Source of the DNA: Desulforapulum autotrophicum
GTDB taxonomy: Bacteria; Desulfobacterota; Desulfobacteria; Desulfobacterales; Desulfolunaceae
DNA: 64,000 nt
Assembly (NCBI GenBank): GCA_020723285.1
Contig: DYJE01000006.1
Location: forward strand, 124,001-188,000
Direction: 5' to 3'
Position numbers and translations under genes: made by a program. Under the pieces are notes generated by a model. It did no database searches, was not told the origin of the DNA, and saw only the letters and a program-made list of their open reading frames with translations. Every line of letters begins with the position of its first letter. Position 1 is the first letter of the stretch. This document shows positions 8,362-17,771 of this stretch, one piece after another.

Positions 8362-8970
8362 TCACATCAATGACCGTCTTTTGAGGCTTTCCTCCACGAA
8401 ATTCACGGTGCCGATGGAGTTGATGCGATTGGCTTCCAGGAAAAACGCCACCAGATCTTCATCCTTCTCAAGCCCGCTCTGCATGCCTTCAATATTTTTG
8501 GACAGAATGTCCGCAAGCCCGTGACAGAAAACCCATCCCTGAAGAAGGATCTTGAAGCGGATGTCTTCGGGAACACCCGCAAGGGGAGGATAATTTCCCA
8601 GCATCTTCAGATTTCGAATGAAATTCAGTTCCGCGTAGCGCTTGTTGAGAGTCATGTGCCGCATGCTGTGAATGCAGCCGAAAAGGTGTTTTTCATGTTT
8701 GGCGAACATCACGTAACCCAGGCCCATGTTGACGAGCATATCGCCCGTGAGGGGTTTGTCCTGATAGTCGATGAGGATGTCCCAGCTGCGTTTCACCACT
8801 TCCTCTTCGATTTCCGCCATGGATCGACCGCAGGAGTATAGCGGCATGGTGGAGGACTGAAGCTCTCCGGCGATGGCTCTGGCGGTCAGGTCATCCAACC
8901 CTCCCCGCCGGACAACAGCGAGAGCCGCGTCCACGATATCGTTCAGACTGAATTTGATTTTGGGTGGCAT
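8362..8970 (-). CDS. TetR-family transcriptional regulator
   Basis: This 202-residue protein has the TetR N-terminal DNA-binding domain: LNDIVDAALAVVRRGGLDDL, then the helix-turn-helix LTARAIAGELQSSTMPLYS at about residues 28-47. The rest is a helical ligand-binding domain of usual size. It faces the Nudix gene tail to tail with 17 bases between. Its own upstream region (8971 onward) is a long gene-poor stretch, so its target may be itself or the lipoprotein gene starting at 9740. The ligand is unknown. Confidence 0.85.
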   Translation of the reverse strand: MPPKIKFSLNDIVDAALAVVRRGGLDDLTARAIAGELQSSTMPLYSCGRSMAEIEEEVVKRSWDILIDYQDKPLTGDMLVNMGLGYVMFAKHEKHLFGCIHSMRHMTLNKRYAELNFIRNLKMLGNYPPLAGVPEDIRFKILLQGWVFCHGLADILSKNIEGMQSGLEKDEDLVAFFLEANRINSIGTVNFVEESLKRRSLM

Positions 8971-9739
8971 GCCTTTTTTTCCAGCGCTGTTTCAGGGCGT
9001 TGACGCCCAATGATTTCAATGCATTCGGTTTCTTTTCCTGCCACAGGAGACATTATCCTGTCAAGCTCCCTGATATCGGCCGGCATCACATCTGTCAGGG
9101 CCAACATCCGGTTCCTTTTTCCGTATTCATCATCCATCCCTGAAAAATCAAGCCTTACAGACGCAACACGCCGCCGGACGGCAAAACAAAACCGTCAAAA
9201 AACCTGCAATCCCGGACATGTGGCCTGATTGAAAGACTTGCCCCCGCACTGGCCATGGGCGGATGCTCTTACCATCTTTTCCCGCCCACGGGCAGTGGGG
9301 CCAGCGACATCCGGTGGGGTGGATCGTTCGGGCTGGAGTTGGCCTTCATCGATCTCCGGATGCTGCGCACCATCTCTGATATTCAAATGAACACGACGTT
9401 TAATAACATTATTTATATAACGATTGTTTTTTATACAAACGCACACATCCTGTCAAGAAAAAAATCCTGGGGTTTCTAAAAGGTCACGTCCTTCACCCTG
9501 CCCGATCAATGGATAACAGGGTGAAATAAATGTCACAATTCAGTGTATTGCAATTCACATTCTCTGTTCTTCCGATTCTTTCATGGCATCCTTCAAACCC
9601 TGCCGGAACCTGATGTTTCAGCGTCCACGGGCAAATGGATGGGCCGTTTTAAATCGGCATGCATCTTGCTGCCAGACTTCTGAGCAAAAATCACCCATAC
9701 AGAACAAACTGCCCAAGTCAGATACGTCCCGGAGGTTTC
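8971..9739. other. Gene-poor intergenic stretch with AT-rich segment
   Basis: About 770 bases between the divergent TetR and lipoprotein genes contain only short open frames without convincing starts or protein-like composition. Bases 9380-9450 are strikingly AT-rich against the local GC-rich background and include an imperfect palindrome at 9397-9422; this is the likely promoter and operator zone. No RNA gene was recognised. Confidence 0.5.
9397..9422. promoter_or_regulatory. Imperfect palindrome, possible operator
   Basis: CGTTTAATA and TATATAACG face each other across eight bases, matching at seven of nine arm positions, inside the AT-rich segment between the TetR gene and the lipoprotein gene. 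The size and symmetry suit a TetR-type operator, but it is 430 bases from the TetR start, so the assignment is weak. Confidence 0.3.
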
Positions 9740-12064
9740 ATGAACAAGTACATCATTCTGCCACTTATCCTGGTTCTTTTTTCCCTTACGTCTTGTGGCG
9801 GCAGCAGCAAAGGCAGCCATACAGAACAAACCTCTCCCCGTACCGCGTCAGGCATGGTGACCCTGCCCGCCGGTTCGGCCATGAGCATGAACGATGTCAG
9901 CGTTCACGGGATCCTGGGAGTGAGCAAGGTCAAGGCCGATGGAAGCTATACCGTACCGGAGCCGGGGTCCGGACCGGCCCTGGTGACCCTCACCGATCCG
10001 TCCGGGAATGTGATGCTTATGGGCATGGTCGATCCCGATGACCCGCAGATGGGTGCCATCACCCCGATGAGCACAGCCACCCTTCTGATGTTCTTCGGCA
10101 TCGGAGCAAACAAACTTCCTTCCGAAAACTGGAAAGAAACGCTGACCCTGATCGCGGCGGAGGAAAAAGTCAAGGACCTGGCAGGAATCATTGAACAGAG
10201 GCTTTCCGCTGACAGCGCAGCTCTGCAGAACAGCGATCAGGCCATCATGGATGCCGTCACCGAAGCATGCTCTGCATTAAGCGCATCGACGAAATCCAAG
10301 AGCACTGTCCAGTCTTCTTATTCCGTGAGCGATACGTTTGATATCACCTCAACGGCTTATCCGAAAACAATGGCACATGCCATGCGCAGCAAAGGTGCGA
10401 CGGACACGCCTGTGGAGATCACGGTTCCGGATTCCAACCTTTCCGGTGTCCAGGTGACACCTGACATTGCCAGTGATGGCATCGTCATCACCAACACATA
10501 CCGGAGACATTGCTGGTACTGGGTTTATTATGTCGGCTATCAGGACACTTCCGGCACCGATCACATGCTTTCATCCGCGCTATGGGAACTCAGGGACAAT
10601 GGTTATCTCAAGTCCACCAACGCCCTGGGGGGAGTGGTCGGCACATCCATCGATTATGCCTGGGGCAAGATTCCCTATATCCCTGTCAAAATTGGACCCA
10701 TTGGGCTGGGCACCCTGCCTTCAGACGCAAAAAAGGCCTATTACAAAGTGATCGTGGCAGGGGGCACCACCTTCATCAACTATCTCCCCCCGTCCTGGGT
10801 TTCGGATAACGTCAACGTCGATGAATTCACCAGGATGCAGAACCTCATGGGGCAGATCACCATGATCAAAGATTACCTCATGCCCACGCTTTTTGCCTTC
10901 ATCCCCACGAGCAAGCTCAACGGATTCAGCGGCAAACAACTGGGAGATTTCTCCGCAGGCATGATCGGAATTATCGTCAAGGGCGGCATCAATGTCACGT
11001 TGAATGCGGTGGACCAGAAATATGACGACATCTGCTGGACGATACTCAAAGCCGTTCTCTCCGAGGGTTCGATCCGTAACGGGATCTGCGAGTATGTGGG
11101 TTCATGGCTTTTGGGCGCAGTATTGACCGATCAGGCTGTCAAGGACATCGGAAGTACAGCCAAATTCCTGGCCGATGCCATCAAGTCCTGCGACAAGGTT
11201 TTGCTCGGTGTGGATCTCGCGGCGGTGAGCAGCGATATTGCAAAGTCCCGGGGGTATGATTACTTTGACGTCATCGCCGTGAAGCCCGAAGTCCGCATCG
11301 ACCCCTCGGCAGTCACCGTCATGCCGGGCAACATCGTAACGTTCAACGCCATCAAAGGGACGGTCACCGGCGACAGCTTCGAATACCGCTGGTCGGTCAA
11401 CGGTTCACTCGGAGTCGGAGCGGGCAGTCTGCGCACGCATGACGGCACGACTTACGCCGCCAGCCAGACGACGACTGTGGCGAGTATCGTCTACAAGGCT
11501 TCGGATGCTGCCCCGGACCAGTCTAAAGATACACTGAAAGTTGAGCTGTACCGCAAACAGGTCACCGACTCGGGTGTCGTCACTCAGTTTATCGGCTCTG
11601 ACCAGGCGGAAATCACCGTTTCGAATCCCCAGACGACGGTGAGCCACCATTTTAACGGGCCATACTTCTTGAACAGCCCACATTCCACAGGCGGTGGCAT
11701 ACCGTGCAAAGGTTACGTGGTCTGGTTCAGTTATACGACATGGTCTCCCATTCCCGGAAACACCTCGGGCTACAGATTAACCTGGGAAGAGTATGACTCC
11801 TATGATGGTCATCTCAAAGGCGGACAGCGAACTCTACCTCTATCGGCATGCAATACCTGGCTTCGTTGCGATGGTGAATTGCCCCCTGCCGATCAGTTCC
11901 CGGCGATTGCGAACAACCTGTTTTTTGTAGGGTGCGCAGCAGCACTTTCGATTGATATCACGCCGGATGAAAATATGGAGGCCTGGAATGAACTGTGCGC
12001 CGATATCATCAAACAGCATAAAACCCTTTATGTGGAAGGCTCCCTCAAGGTAGAGGAATTGTAA
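9740..12064 (+). CDS. Large lipoprotein, Ig-like/PKD-type architecture
   Basis: The 774-residue product begins with a lipoprotein signal (ILVLFSLTSCGGSS, lipid Cys at about residue 20). An N-terminal beta-rich module (SGMVTLPAG to TPMSTATLL) resembles the carboxypeptidase-regulatory-like region found in similar lipoproteins, and residues near 540-625 (DPSAVTVMPGNIVTFNAIKG, YRWSVNG) resemble a PKD/Ig-like domain. The middle is unrecognised. ATG 9740 with GGAGG just upstream is preferred over an earlier in-frame ATG at 9659, because only 9740 places the signal at the N-terminus. It is probably cell-surface or periplasmic. The first part is similar in plan to the lipoprotein at 26374-28020. Confidence 0.8.
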   Translation: MNKYIILPLILVLFSLTSCGGSSKGSHTEQTSPRTASGMVTLPAGSAMSMNDVSVHGILGVSKVKADGSYTVPEPGSGPALVTLTDPSGNVMLMGMVDPDDPQMGAITPMSTATLLMFFGIGANKLPSENWKETLTLIAAEEKVKDLAGIIEQRLSADSAALQNSDQAIMDAVTEACSALSASTKSKSTVQSSYSVSDTFDITSTAYPKTMAHAMRSKGATDTPVEITVPDSNLSGVQVTPDIASDGIVITNTYRRHCWYWVYYVGYQDTSGTDHMLSSALWELRDNGYLKSTNALGGVVGTSIDYAWGKIPYIPVKIGPIGLGTLPSDAKKAYYKVIVAGGTTFINYLPPSWVSDNVNVDEFTRMQNLMGQITMIKDYLMPTLFAFIPTSKLNGFSGKQLGDFSAGMIGIIVKGGINVTLNAVDQKYDDICWTILKAVLSEGSIRNGICEYVGSWLLGAVLTDQAVKDIGSTAKFLADAIKSCDKVLLGVDLAAVSSDIAKSRGYDYFDVIAVKPEVRIDPSAVTVMPGNIVTFNAIKGTVTGDSFEYRWSVNGSLGVGAGSLRTHDGTTYAASQTTTVASIVYKASDAAPDQSKDTLKVELYRKQVTDSGVVTQFIGSDQAEITVSNPQTTVSHHFNGPYFLNSPHSTGGGIPCKGYVVWFSYTTWSPIPGNTSGYRLTWEEYDSYDGHLKGGQRTLPLSACNTWLRCDGELPPADQFPAIANNLFFVGCAAALSIDITPDENMEAWNELCADIIKQHKTLYVEGSLKVEEL

Positions 12065-12109
12065 TAAAAAATTCACACAGGGTCATTCAAGGACCTTGAA
12101 CGGTATCGA

Positions 12110-13126
12110 TCAACCCATGATATCACAAATTTTTTTGGGAATTCCCGATTCACAGGGAACCCCGGTGGCGCACAATCCGCACCCGTAGATGAAAATGCGG
12201 TAATGTTTCAGGCAGTACCGGGTGGATCGGGCCACATGCTTATAACAGGCCTCCTTGTCATGGGCGTTTTCCCTGGAAATGGCCCCTGCGGGACAGCGCT
12301 TCATGCAGGCCAGACACGATTCATTCCGGAAATGAAGGCAGTAGGCGTGGATATCCTCGGGCCGGATCCGGTCAGGCTCAAGTTTGAGATTCACCACAAA
12401 GCTCCCGACCCTGTGGGCACAGCCCTTTTCCGTGATCAGAAAATCGTGCATGCCGAAGGTCCCCAGGCCGGCCGCATAAGCCATATGCCTGTGGGACCAG
12501 GGCGAGGCCCAGCCCACTTCGGGATACCTTTTTTTGTTGAACATGGGCGTCACATCCGGTGAAACGGCCAGCACCCCGTGATTCATGAGTTCAGTGACGA
12601 TTTCCCGAACAAACAGCTGACTGAAAATCTCTCCGTGAAGCCGGGTCTGGGCCCAGCGTTCCGCAGGCCACGTTTTCTGTGCCCGGTTGTCCGACCGGGT
12701 TTTTTGCGTGATGGGCATGACAAAGGAAACCACGGAGAGATCCCCGGCTCTGGGAGCTTGCACCCCGTTTTTCTCCGCCTGCCAGGCCATGATTTCAGCC
12801 GGGGTGAAATGATGGGGGCCGATCACGGTCTTGAACGTATCGAAAATCGGATCATCGCCACGGACAAACCCCACCAGCGGCGCATCGAAAACAGGTTCCC
12901 CGTAAAACGGATACTCCATGCCCTTCTCAGCATGATTCAGAACCTTGTCCGTAAGGGTGTTCACAAACCATTTTTCATCATACACACCGGATCCGCCATT
13001 GCTGTTCAACACCGGCTGGGGCGGATAGCCCATGCCCTTCATTTCACCCAAAGCGCTTTTGATGCCTCCCCAGTCCGAGAGCATGGGGAACCGCCTGTAT
13101 CTGTATCGCATTTTCTTTCGGGTCAT
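12110..13126 (-). CDS. 4Fe-4S protein resembling epoxyqueuosine reductase (QueG-like)
   Basis: This 338-residue cytoplasmic protein carries two iron-sulfur ligand groups near its C-terminus: C-x2-C-x3-C-P in SCLACMKRCPAGAIS, and the group YGCGLCATGVPCESGIP. The N-terminal half contains the GLGTFGMHDFLITEKG stretch typical of QueG-related reductases, which use cobalamin and two 4Fe-4S clusters. It is not close enough by eye to be called QueG itself; the family also includes uncharacterised reductive-dehalogenase-like proteins. ATG 13126 has GGAG five bases upstream; an in-frame start at 13171 was rejected. Confidence 0.72.
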   Translation of the reverse strand: MTRKKMRYRYRRFPMLSDWGGIKSALGEMKGMGYPPQPVLNSNGGSGVYDEKWFVNTLTDKVLNHAEKGMEYPFYGEPVFDAPLVGFVRGDDPIFDTFKTVIGPHHFTPAEIMAWQAEKNGVQAPRAGDLSVVSFVMPITQKTRSDNRAQKTWPAERWAQTRLHGEIFSQLFVREIVTELMNHGVLAVSPDVTPMFNKKRYPEVGWASPWSHRHMAYAAGLGTFGMHDFLITEKGCAHRVGSFVVNLKLEPDRIRPEDIHAYCLHFRNESCLACMKRCPAGAISRENAHDKEACYKHVARSTRYCLKHYRIFIYGCGLCATGVPCESGIPKKICDIMG

Positions 13127-13140
13127 AAGGTCTCCACTCA

Positions 13141-13165
13141 GGGTTGCCAAAGGAAATGGCAACCC
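13141..13165. promoter_or_regulatory. Perfect hairpin just ahead of the Fe-S protein ribosome site
   Basis: GGGTTGCCA (13141-13149) and TGGCAACCC (13157-13165) form a perfect 9-bp stem with a 7-base loop. On the minus strand it ends about 14 bases before the start codon of the Fe-S protein, next to its GGAG site, and no T-run follows. It could attenuate read-through from the upstream lipoprotein gene or mask translation; neither is shown. Confidence 0.45.
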
Positions 13166-13203
13166 CGGCAATAAAAAAAAGAAACGCGTATTATCCGGCG
13201 TAA

Positions 13204-15015
13204 TTACCGGACCACAAAATCATCCCCTTGGTGATACAGTATGGAAAAGGTGTTGTTGCCCACATACTGAAGCTTGATCGAATCGTATTGTTCGCCGGTC
13301 ATGTAGCCGGAGGTTCCCGATGTGGAGCTGAAAATGGTGTTGGTGAATTCGGAGGTGTAGATATGCCCACCCCGGGCCAGAGCGGTCAGGTGTGTACCGT
13401 CGGGAGAAATGGCCACGGAAGTCCAGTTTGAAGTATCCCCTTCGGCAAGGGGCGCGTCGTGTTCGGCCCACGAGACTCCGCCATTGCTGGATGTAAAAAT
13501 TTTACCTCCTCGAACGGCGGCCACCAGACGGGTCCCGTCTGCCGAGACGGCCACGGAACTCCATAGCCTGTCCTGACTTCTTTCCGTCCATGTGTTTCCG
13601 TAATCCGACGATATATAAATCTTTCCACGCTCCACCGTGGCGGCAAGTATTCTCCCGCCTGCGGAGACCGCCACACGGTTCCAGTCCCGCCTCATTTCTC
13701 TGGGCGACCAGGTCAGCCCCTCATCCGTTGAAATGAAAATGGTGCTGGCACTGGCCACGGCGGCAATCAACGAACCATCGGATGACGACGCCACATCCGT
13801 CCAGCGGGCCGTGACATCGCTGACACGGGTGCTTGAAGGTCCGCTTCCGGGAGGCTGAACGTAGACAGCTCCCGCCCCGAGGGAATAGATGAAATGCCCG
13901 GCGTCCGATGCATAGGCAACAGATGTGCAATTCTGGACGGTTTCCAGGGTCCAGCGGTCCACTGCGAAACTGTAGGTGAATAACCTGCCGCCGATTACAG
14001 CGACCCCCAGAGCGCTGCCGTCTTCCATGGCCGCAATCTTGTTTTCTCCTCCATTGATTCGTACGGTATAAAGTCCGGTCTGTTCAGCCCATGTGCTCCC
14101 GTAATCCGATGACAGGTACACGCTTCCGTTTTCATCCGTTGCGGCCATGGCCATTCCACCGTCCCAGAGCGCCACGGATGACCACAGCCGTTTTGCATCC
14201 CGTGCCGCCCATTCCCGATAAGCACGGATATTTTTCGTGATGATCCGCTGCCCCTCATTCTGGACGATTTTCCAGCCACCGGTTCCGGCTCCGCTGATTT
14301 CGACAATATCCCCCACTGACGGTTCCGCAGGCAGCGTGACCGTCACCCTGGAAGCGCTGTTTGCGATATAGCCCGTGTTCGGCTGGGCCTGAACCTGATT
14401 GTCGGTCACCGTTTCCCAGGTGATCCCCGGCCCGGGCTCACCGTTCTTCACCACTTCCGCCGTAAGGATTTCAGCATCGTCGAGAACACCGTTGTCGTTC
14501 TCATCCAATCCTGAGGAAATCCGGATGCCGTCTGTCAGGGTTTCGATTCTTACAAGGGAGGGATGGGCGTCTCGGCCCGGCGCACCATCCGCCCCACGGC
14601 AGATGTAGTCATGATTGGCGATTTCCGAATCCTGGAGAATTCCGTCACGGTTTCCATCGTTACCCACGTTGACGCGAATCCCGCCGCCGCTGCAGTTGTC
14701 CCCAACCGGCTCATCCACCATGGCCACCAGGGTGGCCATGCCGTTTTCCCCATGGCACACCGTCTGCCGAACGCTGATTTCACTGTCATCCAGGATTTCA
14801 TTTCCGTTCGCATCGATGCCTGAATCCACTTCGATGCCCCCGTTCAGGCAATCTTCGGTCACGCCAACGGCCTTGGCCACCGACAGGGATGAAGGGTTTC
14901 CCGATGCGGGACCATCGCCTGATTTCCCGCCTCCGCTTCCACAGCCGCTCATCGTTGACACCATGAGCATCACGACCATGACCATCTGCATTTTCATCAT
15001 CCAATGTTTTTCCAT
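13204..15015 (-). CDS. Lipoprotein with three Asp-rich repeats and a BNR-type beta-propeller
   Basis: The 603-residue product starts with a lipoprotein signal (VMLMVSTMSGCGSGGG). Three consecutive repeats follow, each with a G-x-D-x-N-x-N-x-x-L-D-D-x-E core (for example GIDANGNEILDDSEI and GLDENDNGVLDDAEI); the type matches what is called DUF7151 and looks calcium-binding by its spaced acidic residues. Residues beyond about 290 hold Asp-box (BNR) repeats such as SSDYGSTWAEQ, STDEGLTWSP, SSDYGNTWTE and SSNGGVSWAE, which mark a sialidase-like propeller. Sialidase catalytic residues are not evident. AAAGGAGG precedes ATG 15015. Likely a surface or periplasmic binding protein. Confidence 0.85.
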   Translation of the reverse strand: MEKHWMMKMQMVMVVMLMVSTMSGCGSGGGKSGDGPASGNPSSLSVAKAVGVTEDCLNGGIEVDSGIDANGNEILDDSEISVRQTVCHGENGMATLVAMVDEPVGDNCSGGGIRVNVGNDGNRDGILQDSEIANHDYICRGADGAPGRDAHPSLVRIETLTDGIRISSGLDENDNGVLDDAEILTAEVVKNGEPGPGITWETVTDNQVQAQPNTGYIANSASRVTVTLPAEPSVGDIVEISGAGTGGWKIVQNEGQRIITKNIRAYREWAARDAKRLWSSVALWDGGMAMAATDENGSVYLSSDYGSTWAEQTGLYTVRINGGENKIAAMEDGSALGVAVIGGRLFTYSFAVDRWTLETVQNCTSVAYASDAGHFIYSLGAGAVYVQPPGSGPSSTRVSDVTARWTDVASSSDGSLIAAVASASTIFISTDEGLTWSPREMRRDWNRVAVSAGGRILAATVERGKIYISSDYGNTWTERSQDRLWSSVAVSADGTRLVAAVRGGKIFTSSNGGVSWAEHDAPLAEGDTSNWTSVAISPDGTHLTALARGGHIYTSEFTNTIFSSTSGTSGYMTGEQYDSIKLQYVGNNTFSILYHQGDDFVVR

Positions 15016-15541
15016 ACGACCCTCCTTTAAAACATGTTTATCCTTCTGGCACAGCTTGTTATCTACCGCCTCAGCGTTAGTTTCCAGCGTTGTGCAGACC
15101 CGTTTTGTATTCGGCAAGACGGTCGGGCACACAGATTTTCTGAGAAAAATATCCAGACAAGACAGGGTGAATATGTGCATAAGCCCCCTTCATTACTGTT
15201 CCATAATAAAAGAGCCTGACCCTTGTTCAGTGATAAAACGTGGCATGGATTCGAATGGGATCCTCGGCGGCCTTTATCGTGGTGCCAAGGAAATCCGGCA
15301 GTTCGAACGGGCGGTCGTGGCAGCCGGATTGTTTCCTTCTGGAAGGATTATCGGATTGACATGGCGGTGTCCAGAATTTTTTAAAAAATCGCTTTTCCCC
15401 TGGACGTATCGGGGAATTCAGGGACTGTTCATGGTTTCAGCATCAAAAAGGAGGCGGAGTTGATGTCCGCCCTCCCCTTTGACGTCTGTTGTGAGAATCA
15501 GATGGTCAAATTTCAGGTCCTCTTCACTGGCCTTTAGGTTT
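15016..15541. other. Gene-free stretch between two exported-protein genes
   Basis: About 525 bases upstream of the propeller lipoprotein and downstream of the lipase. Open frames here lack ribosome sites and protein-like composition. The left part should contain the lipoprotein promoter; the right part holds the lipase terminator at 15446-15480. Nothing else was seen. Confidence 0.5.
15446..15480 (-). terminator. Rho-independent terminator of the lipase gene
   Basis: Read on the minus strand, GGAGGGCGGA pairs with TCCGCCTCC (one bulged base, short loop) and is followed at once by TTTTT. It lies about 60 bases after the lipase stop. Confidence 0.75.
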
Positions 15542-16381
15542 TCACCTCAGATAGCTTGCCGCCTTGTCGGCAACAGAGGACTGAATCACCAGATCGTTAT
15601 GATCGTAGCTTGAAAATGTGGCAATGCATGTGGCTCCGGTGATCTTGGACCCGTTGTGCGACACAAGGCCGTCATTGTCGCCTTCGAGGGCCAGGAGAAT
15701 CGGCCAGCCCGCGAAAAGTTCACCGCCCCATCCCCAGCAGTCGTAGCCGTCGGCATCACCGGTGATGGTGTACATTTTTCCGCTGTCGGCAAAGGGCATT
15801 CCGGCAACCGGAGCGATATACACGTTGAATTCGTTTTTTACAAATGAGGGTTTCAGGTGTTCCATGGCGTCTTCCGCACCGATGAACCAGTCAAGAAACA
15901 GGAAATCCGCCGTATCTGCAAGAGATGATCCCTGATGCGGTGTGCCGAGGGTGACGAGACCGGCCACGGTGTTGGGGTAATCCCACACATAATAGCGGGA
16001 CACCAGACCGCCCATGCTGTGGGCGATGATGTCGATTTTGGCACTCAGGCCGTAGGAACTCTGCAGTAGAGCCACCTTGGTGTGCATCAGCTCCGCCTGA
16101 TCCCAGATATAATCGTCTCCAGCCGAGAAATCGTTTTCCCCGCAGAAATAAATGGTGCGGCCGTTGATCGAGCGGGTCCACACCCGGGTGGACTCGTTGG
16201 TGTAGATGACGTAAACGTTGCCCGAGCCCCATTTTTCAGCGCATTTGCTTAAAAACGAATCGCTCCAGTGGTGTTTATTGGTCAGGCCGTGGACCAGAAC
16301 AAGGTCATAGGTTTTCGCAAAAGCCGATACGGTGGTGGCCAGAAAAGCACACAGGGCAAACAACAATACTCTTTTTTTCAT
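15542..16381 (-). CDS. Secreted triacylglycerol lipase-like hydrolase
   Basis: A Sec signal peptide (KKRVLLFALCAFLATTVSAFA) leads a 279-residue alpha/beta hydrolase. VHGLT at about 30-34 is the oxyanion-hole segment, and AHSMGG places the nucleophile at Ser122. Probable acid and base are in EGDNDGLVS and SSYDHNDLV. The first position of the nucleophile elbow is Ala rather than Gly (A-x-S-x-G), as in some Bacillus-type lipases. There is no lipase-specific foldase next to it. It has its own terminator and is probably a single-gene unit acting outside the cytoplasm. Confidence 0.85.
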   Translation of the reverse strand: MKKRVLLFALCAFLATTVSAFAKTYDLVLVHGLTNKHHWSDSFLSKCAEKWGSGNVYVIYTNESTRVWTRSINGRTIYFCGENDFSAGDDYIWDQAELMHTKVALLQSSYGLSAKIDIIAHSMGGLVSRYYVWDYPNTVAGLVTLGTPHQGSSLADTADFLFLDWFIGAEDAMEHLKPSFVKNEFNVYIAPVAGMPFADSGKMYTITGDADGYDCWGWGGELFAGWPILLALEGDNDGLVSHNGSKITGATCIATFSSYDHNDLVIQSSVADKAASYLR

Positions 16382-16654
16382 TTCAATTCCCCCTTCTGAT
16401 GGTCAATGACTGTGAAAAACAAAGCTGTTAACATGATATCACGCTATCAACACATGACGAGCACACATACCGCCAAGACAAGTATCGCGTTTGTCCATAC
16501 AAACAACGTTCATAACCAGTGTATAAAAAAAAGGAATTTAATCCATAATAGAAGGCAGGGTATTTTGAAACATATTTCAAAATTTTCAAAATATAAGCAA
16601 GGGGAAAATATGTTTCAGGTTATTTTTATTCTCAGGATAAACCTTTGCCGCTCA

Positions 16655-17605
16655 TCACCTTGGCCCCTTCACTGTTTCAAGGAAATCACCATAAACTTGA
16701 TATGTTATCCCCGGATCTTCCAGCATGGGCATATGTCCGATGCCGTTCATGATCTGGAGTCGGCTTCCCTTGATCAGCCGGTTGAATTCCCTGGCGTTGT
16801 CGATATGAATGGCCCGGTCCTTGTCACCCCAGACGATCAGGGTGGGGGTGCCGATTCCGGCGATCAGGGATTCCGGCAGAACGATGTCTGTCCGTATATC
16901 ATTGAAAATCTTTTCATCAAGGGTTTTTCGGGCGATTTTCTGCTCCGCCATCACCGAAAGGGCAAACCCCGGGATGTAGGGTTTCTTTTCCATGACAAAA
17001 CCCAGCAACTGTTTGAACTCGTCGGCATTTCCCGCCACCAGAGGGTTCACGCCTTTTTCAAGCTGGAGGATCAGCTCGCTTTTGGCCACATAAAGACCGG
17101 CGCTGTCCAAAAGAGCCAGGGATGTCACCTTTTCAGAATGATGGGAGGAAAAAACAAGACCGATGGCACCGCCCATGGAATTCCCCATAATGTGGGCCTT
17201 TTTGATGGAAAGGGAGTCCATAAATTCGTTCAGCCACCGGGCCTGGTTTTCGATGGTGTAACTCAGGGCGGGATCGGACACACTTTCCCCGTGCCCCGGA
17301 AGATCCACGATGATAATACGGAAGTCATCGGTCATTTTGTCCGAAAGCAGAACCCAGTTGTCCTTGTTGCCGCCGAACCCGTGGACCATCAGGACTGTTT
17401 CCATGTTTTCAGGGGATTTATGGGCTGCCAAGTTGTCCAGATACACGATGTCGCCGATGGAAATCGAGGTCTTCTTCAACTCCAGGTCCGCGCCGCTTCT
17501 CCGGCTGTCCATGGCCATGGTGTAAAGTTTGTGTTTGGAACATCCGGAAGTCAACAGGGTCGACAACGCCAGAACAATAAGAGCTATCCATTTGAATTTT
17601 TTCAT
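16655..17605 (-). CDS. Lipoprotein alpha/beta hydrolase
   Basis: This 316-residue protein combines a lipoprotein signal (ALSTLLTSGC, Cys22) with a complete alpha/beta hydrolase fold: VLMVHGFGGNKDNW for the oxyanion hole, DLPGHGES, GNSMGG with nucleophile Ser143, VWGDKDRAIH for the acid and GIGHMPMLED for the histidine. It resembles the monoacylglycerol lipase/esterase type often found as lipoproteins in Gammaproteobacteria. It is probably anchored in the outer or inner membrane on the periplasmic side. It lies 273 AT-rich, gene-free bases from the lipase gene on the same strand, so two transcripts are likely. Substrate unknown. Confidence 0.87.
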   Translation of the reverse strand: MKKFKWIALIVLALSTLLTSGCSKHKLYTMAMDSRRSGADLELKKTSISIGDIVYLDNLAAHKSPENMETVLMVHGFGGNKDNWVLLSDKMTDDFRIIIVDLPGHGESVSDPALSYTIENQARWLNEFMDSLSIKKAHIMGNSMGGAIGLVFSSHHSEKVTSLALLDSAGLYVAKSELILQLEKGVNPLVAGNADEFKQLLGFVMEKKPYIPGFALSVMAEQKIARKTLDEKIFNDIRTDIVLPESLIAGIGTPTLIVWGDKDRAIHIDNAREFNRLIKGSRLQIMNGIGHMPMLEDPGITYQVYGDFLETVKGPR

Positions 17606-17771
17606 TTTTTCTCCATTTTTTTAGATGAATCAACGGGTGGCCGGATTGTTTTAACATGATTGATCAAATAAAGGATGAAATGTTTTTAAGATATATGTAA
17701 AATTACAACTCGTAAATGCTCTCCTTCATTGTGCGCTCACTCAAACAAAAAACATAACAGGATCAGACATT

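Noticed and set aside
8943-9137. Short minus-strand frame overlapping the TetR start
   Set aside because: It looks somewhat protein-like but overlaps the TetR gene in another frame, has no ribosome site and matches no family that could be recognised.
9195-9479. Competing small frames on both strands upstream of the large lipoprotein
   Set aside because: Neither has a start with a ribosome site, and both cross the AT-rich promoter-like segment.
12088-12100. Short palindrome TCAAGGACCTTGA after the large lipoprotein
   Set aside because: The stem is only six base pairs and no T-run follows on the plus strand, so it was not listed as a terminator.
14615-15463. Long open frame of 282 codons on the plus strand
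   Set aside because: It runs antisense across the propeller lipoprotein and beyond, has Ser/Pro-rich shadow composition, no ribosome site, and the opposite strand carries a clear gene.
16406-17659. Open frame of 417 codons on the plus strand
   Set aside because: It lies opposite the alpha/beta hydrolase lipoprotein and contains no recognisable motif.
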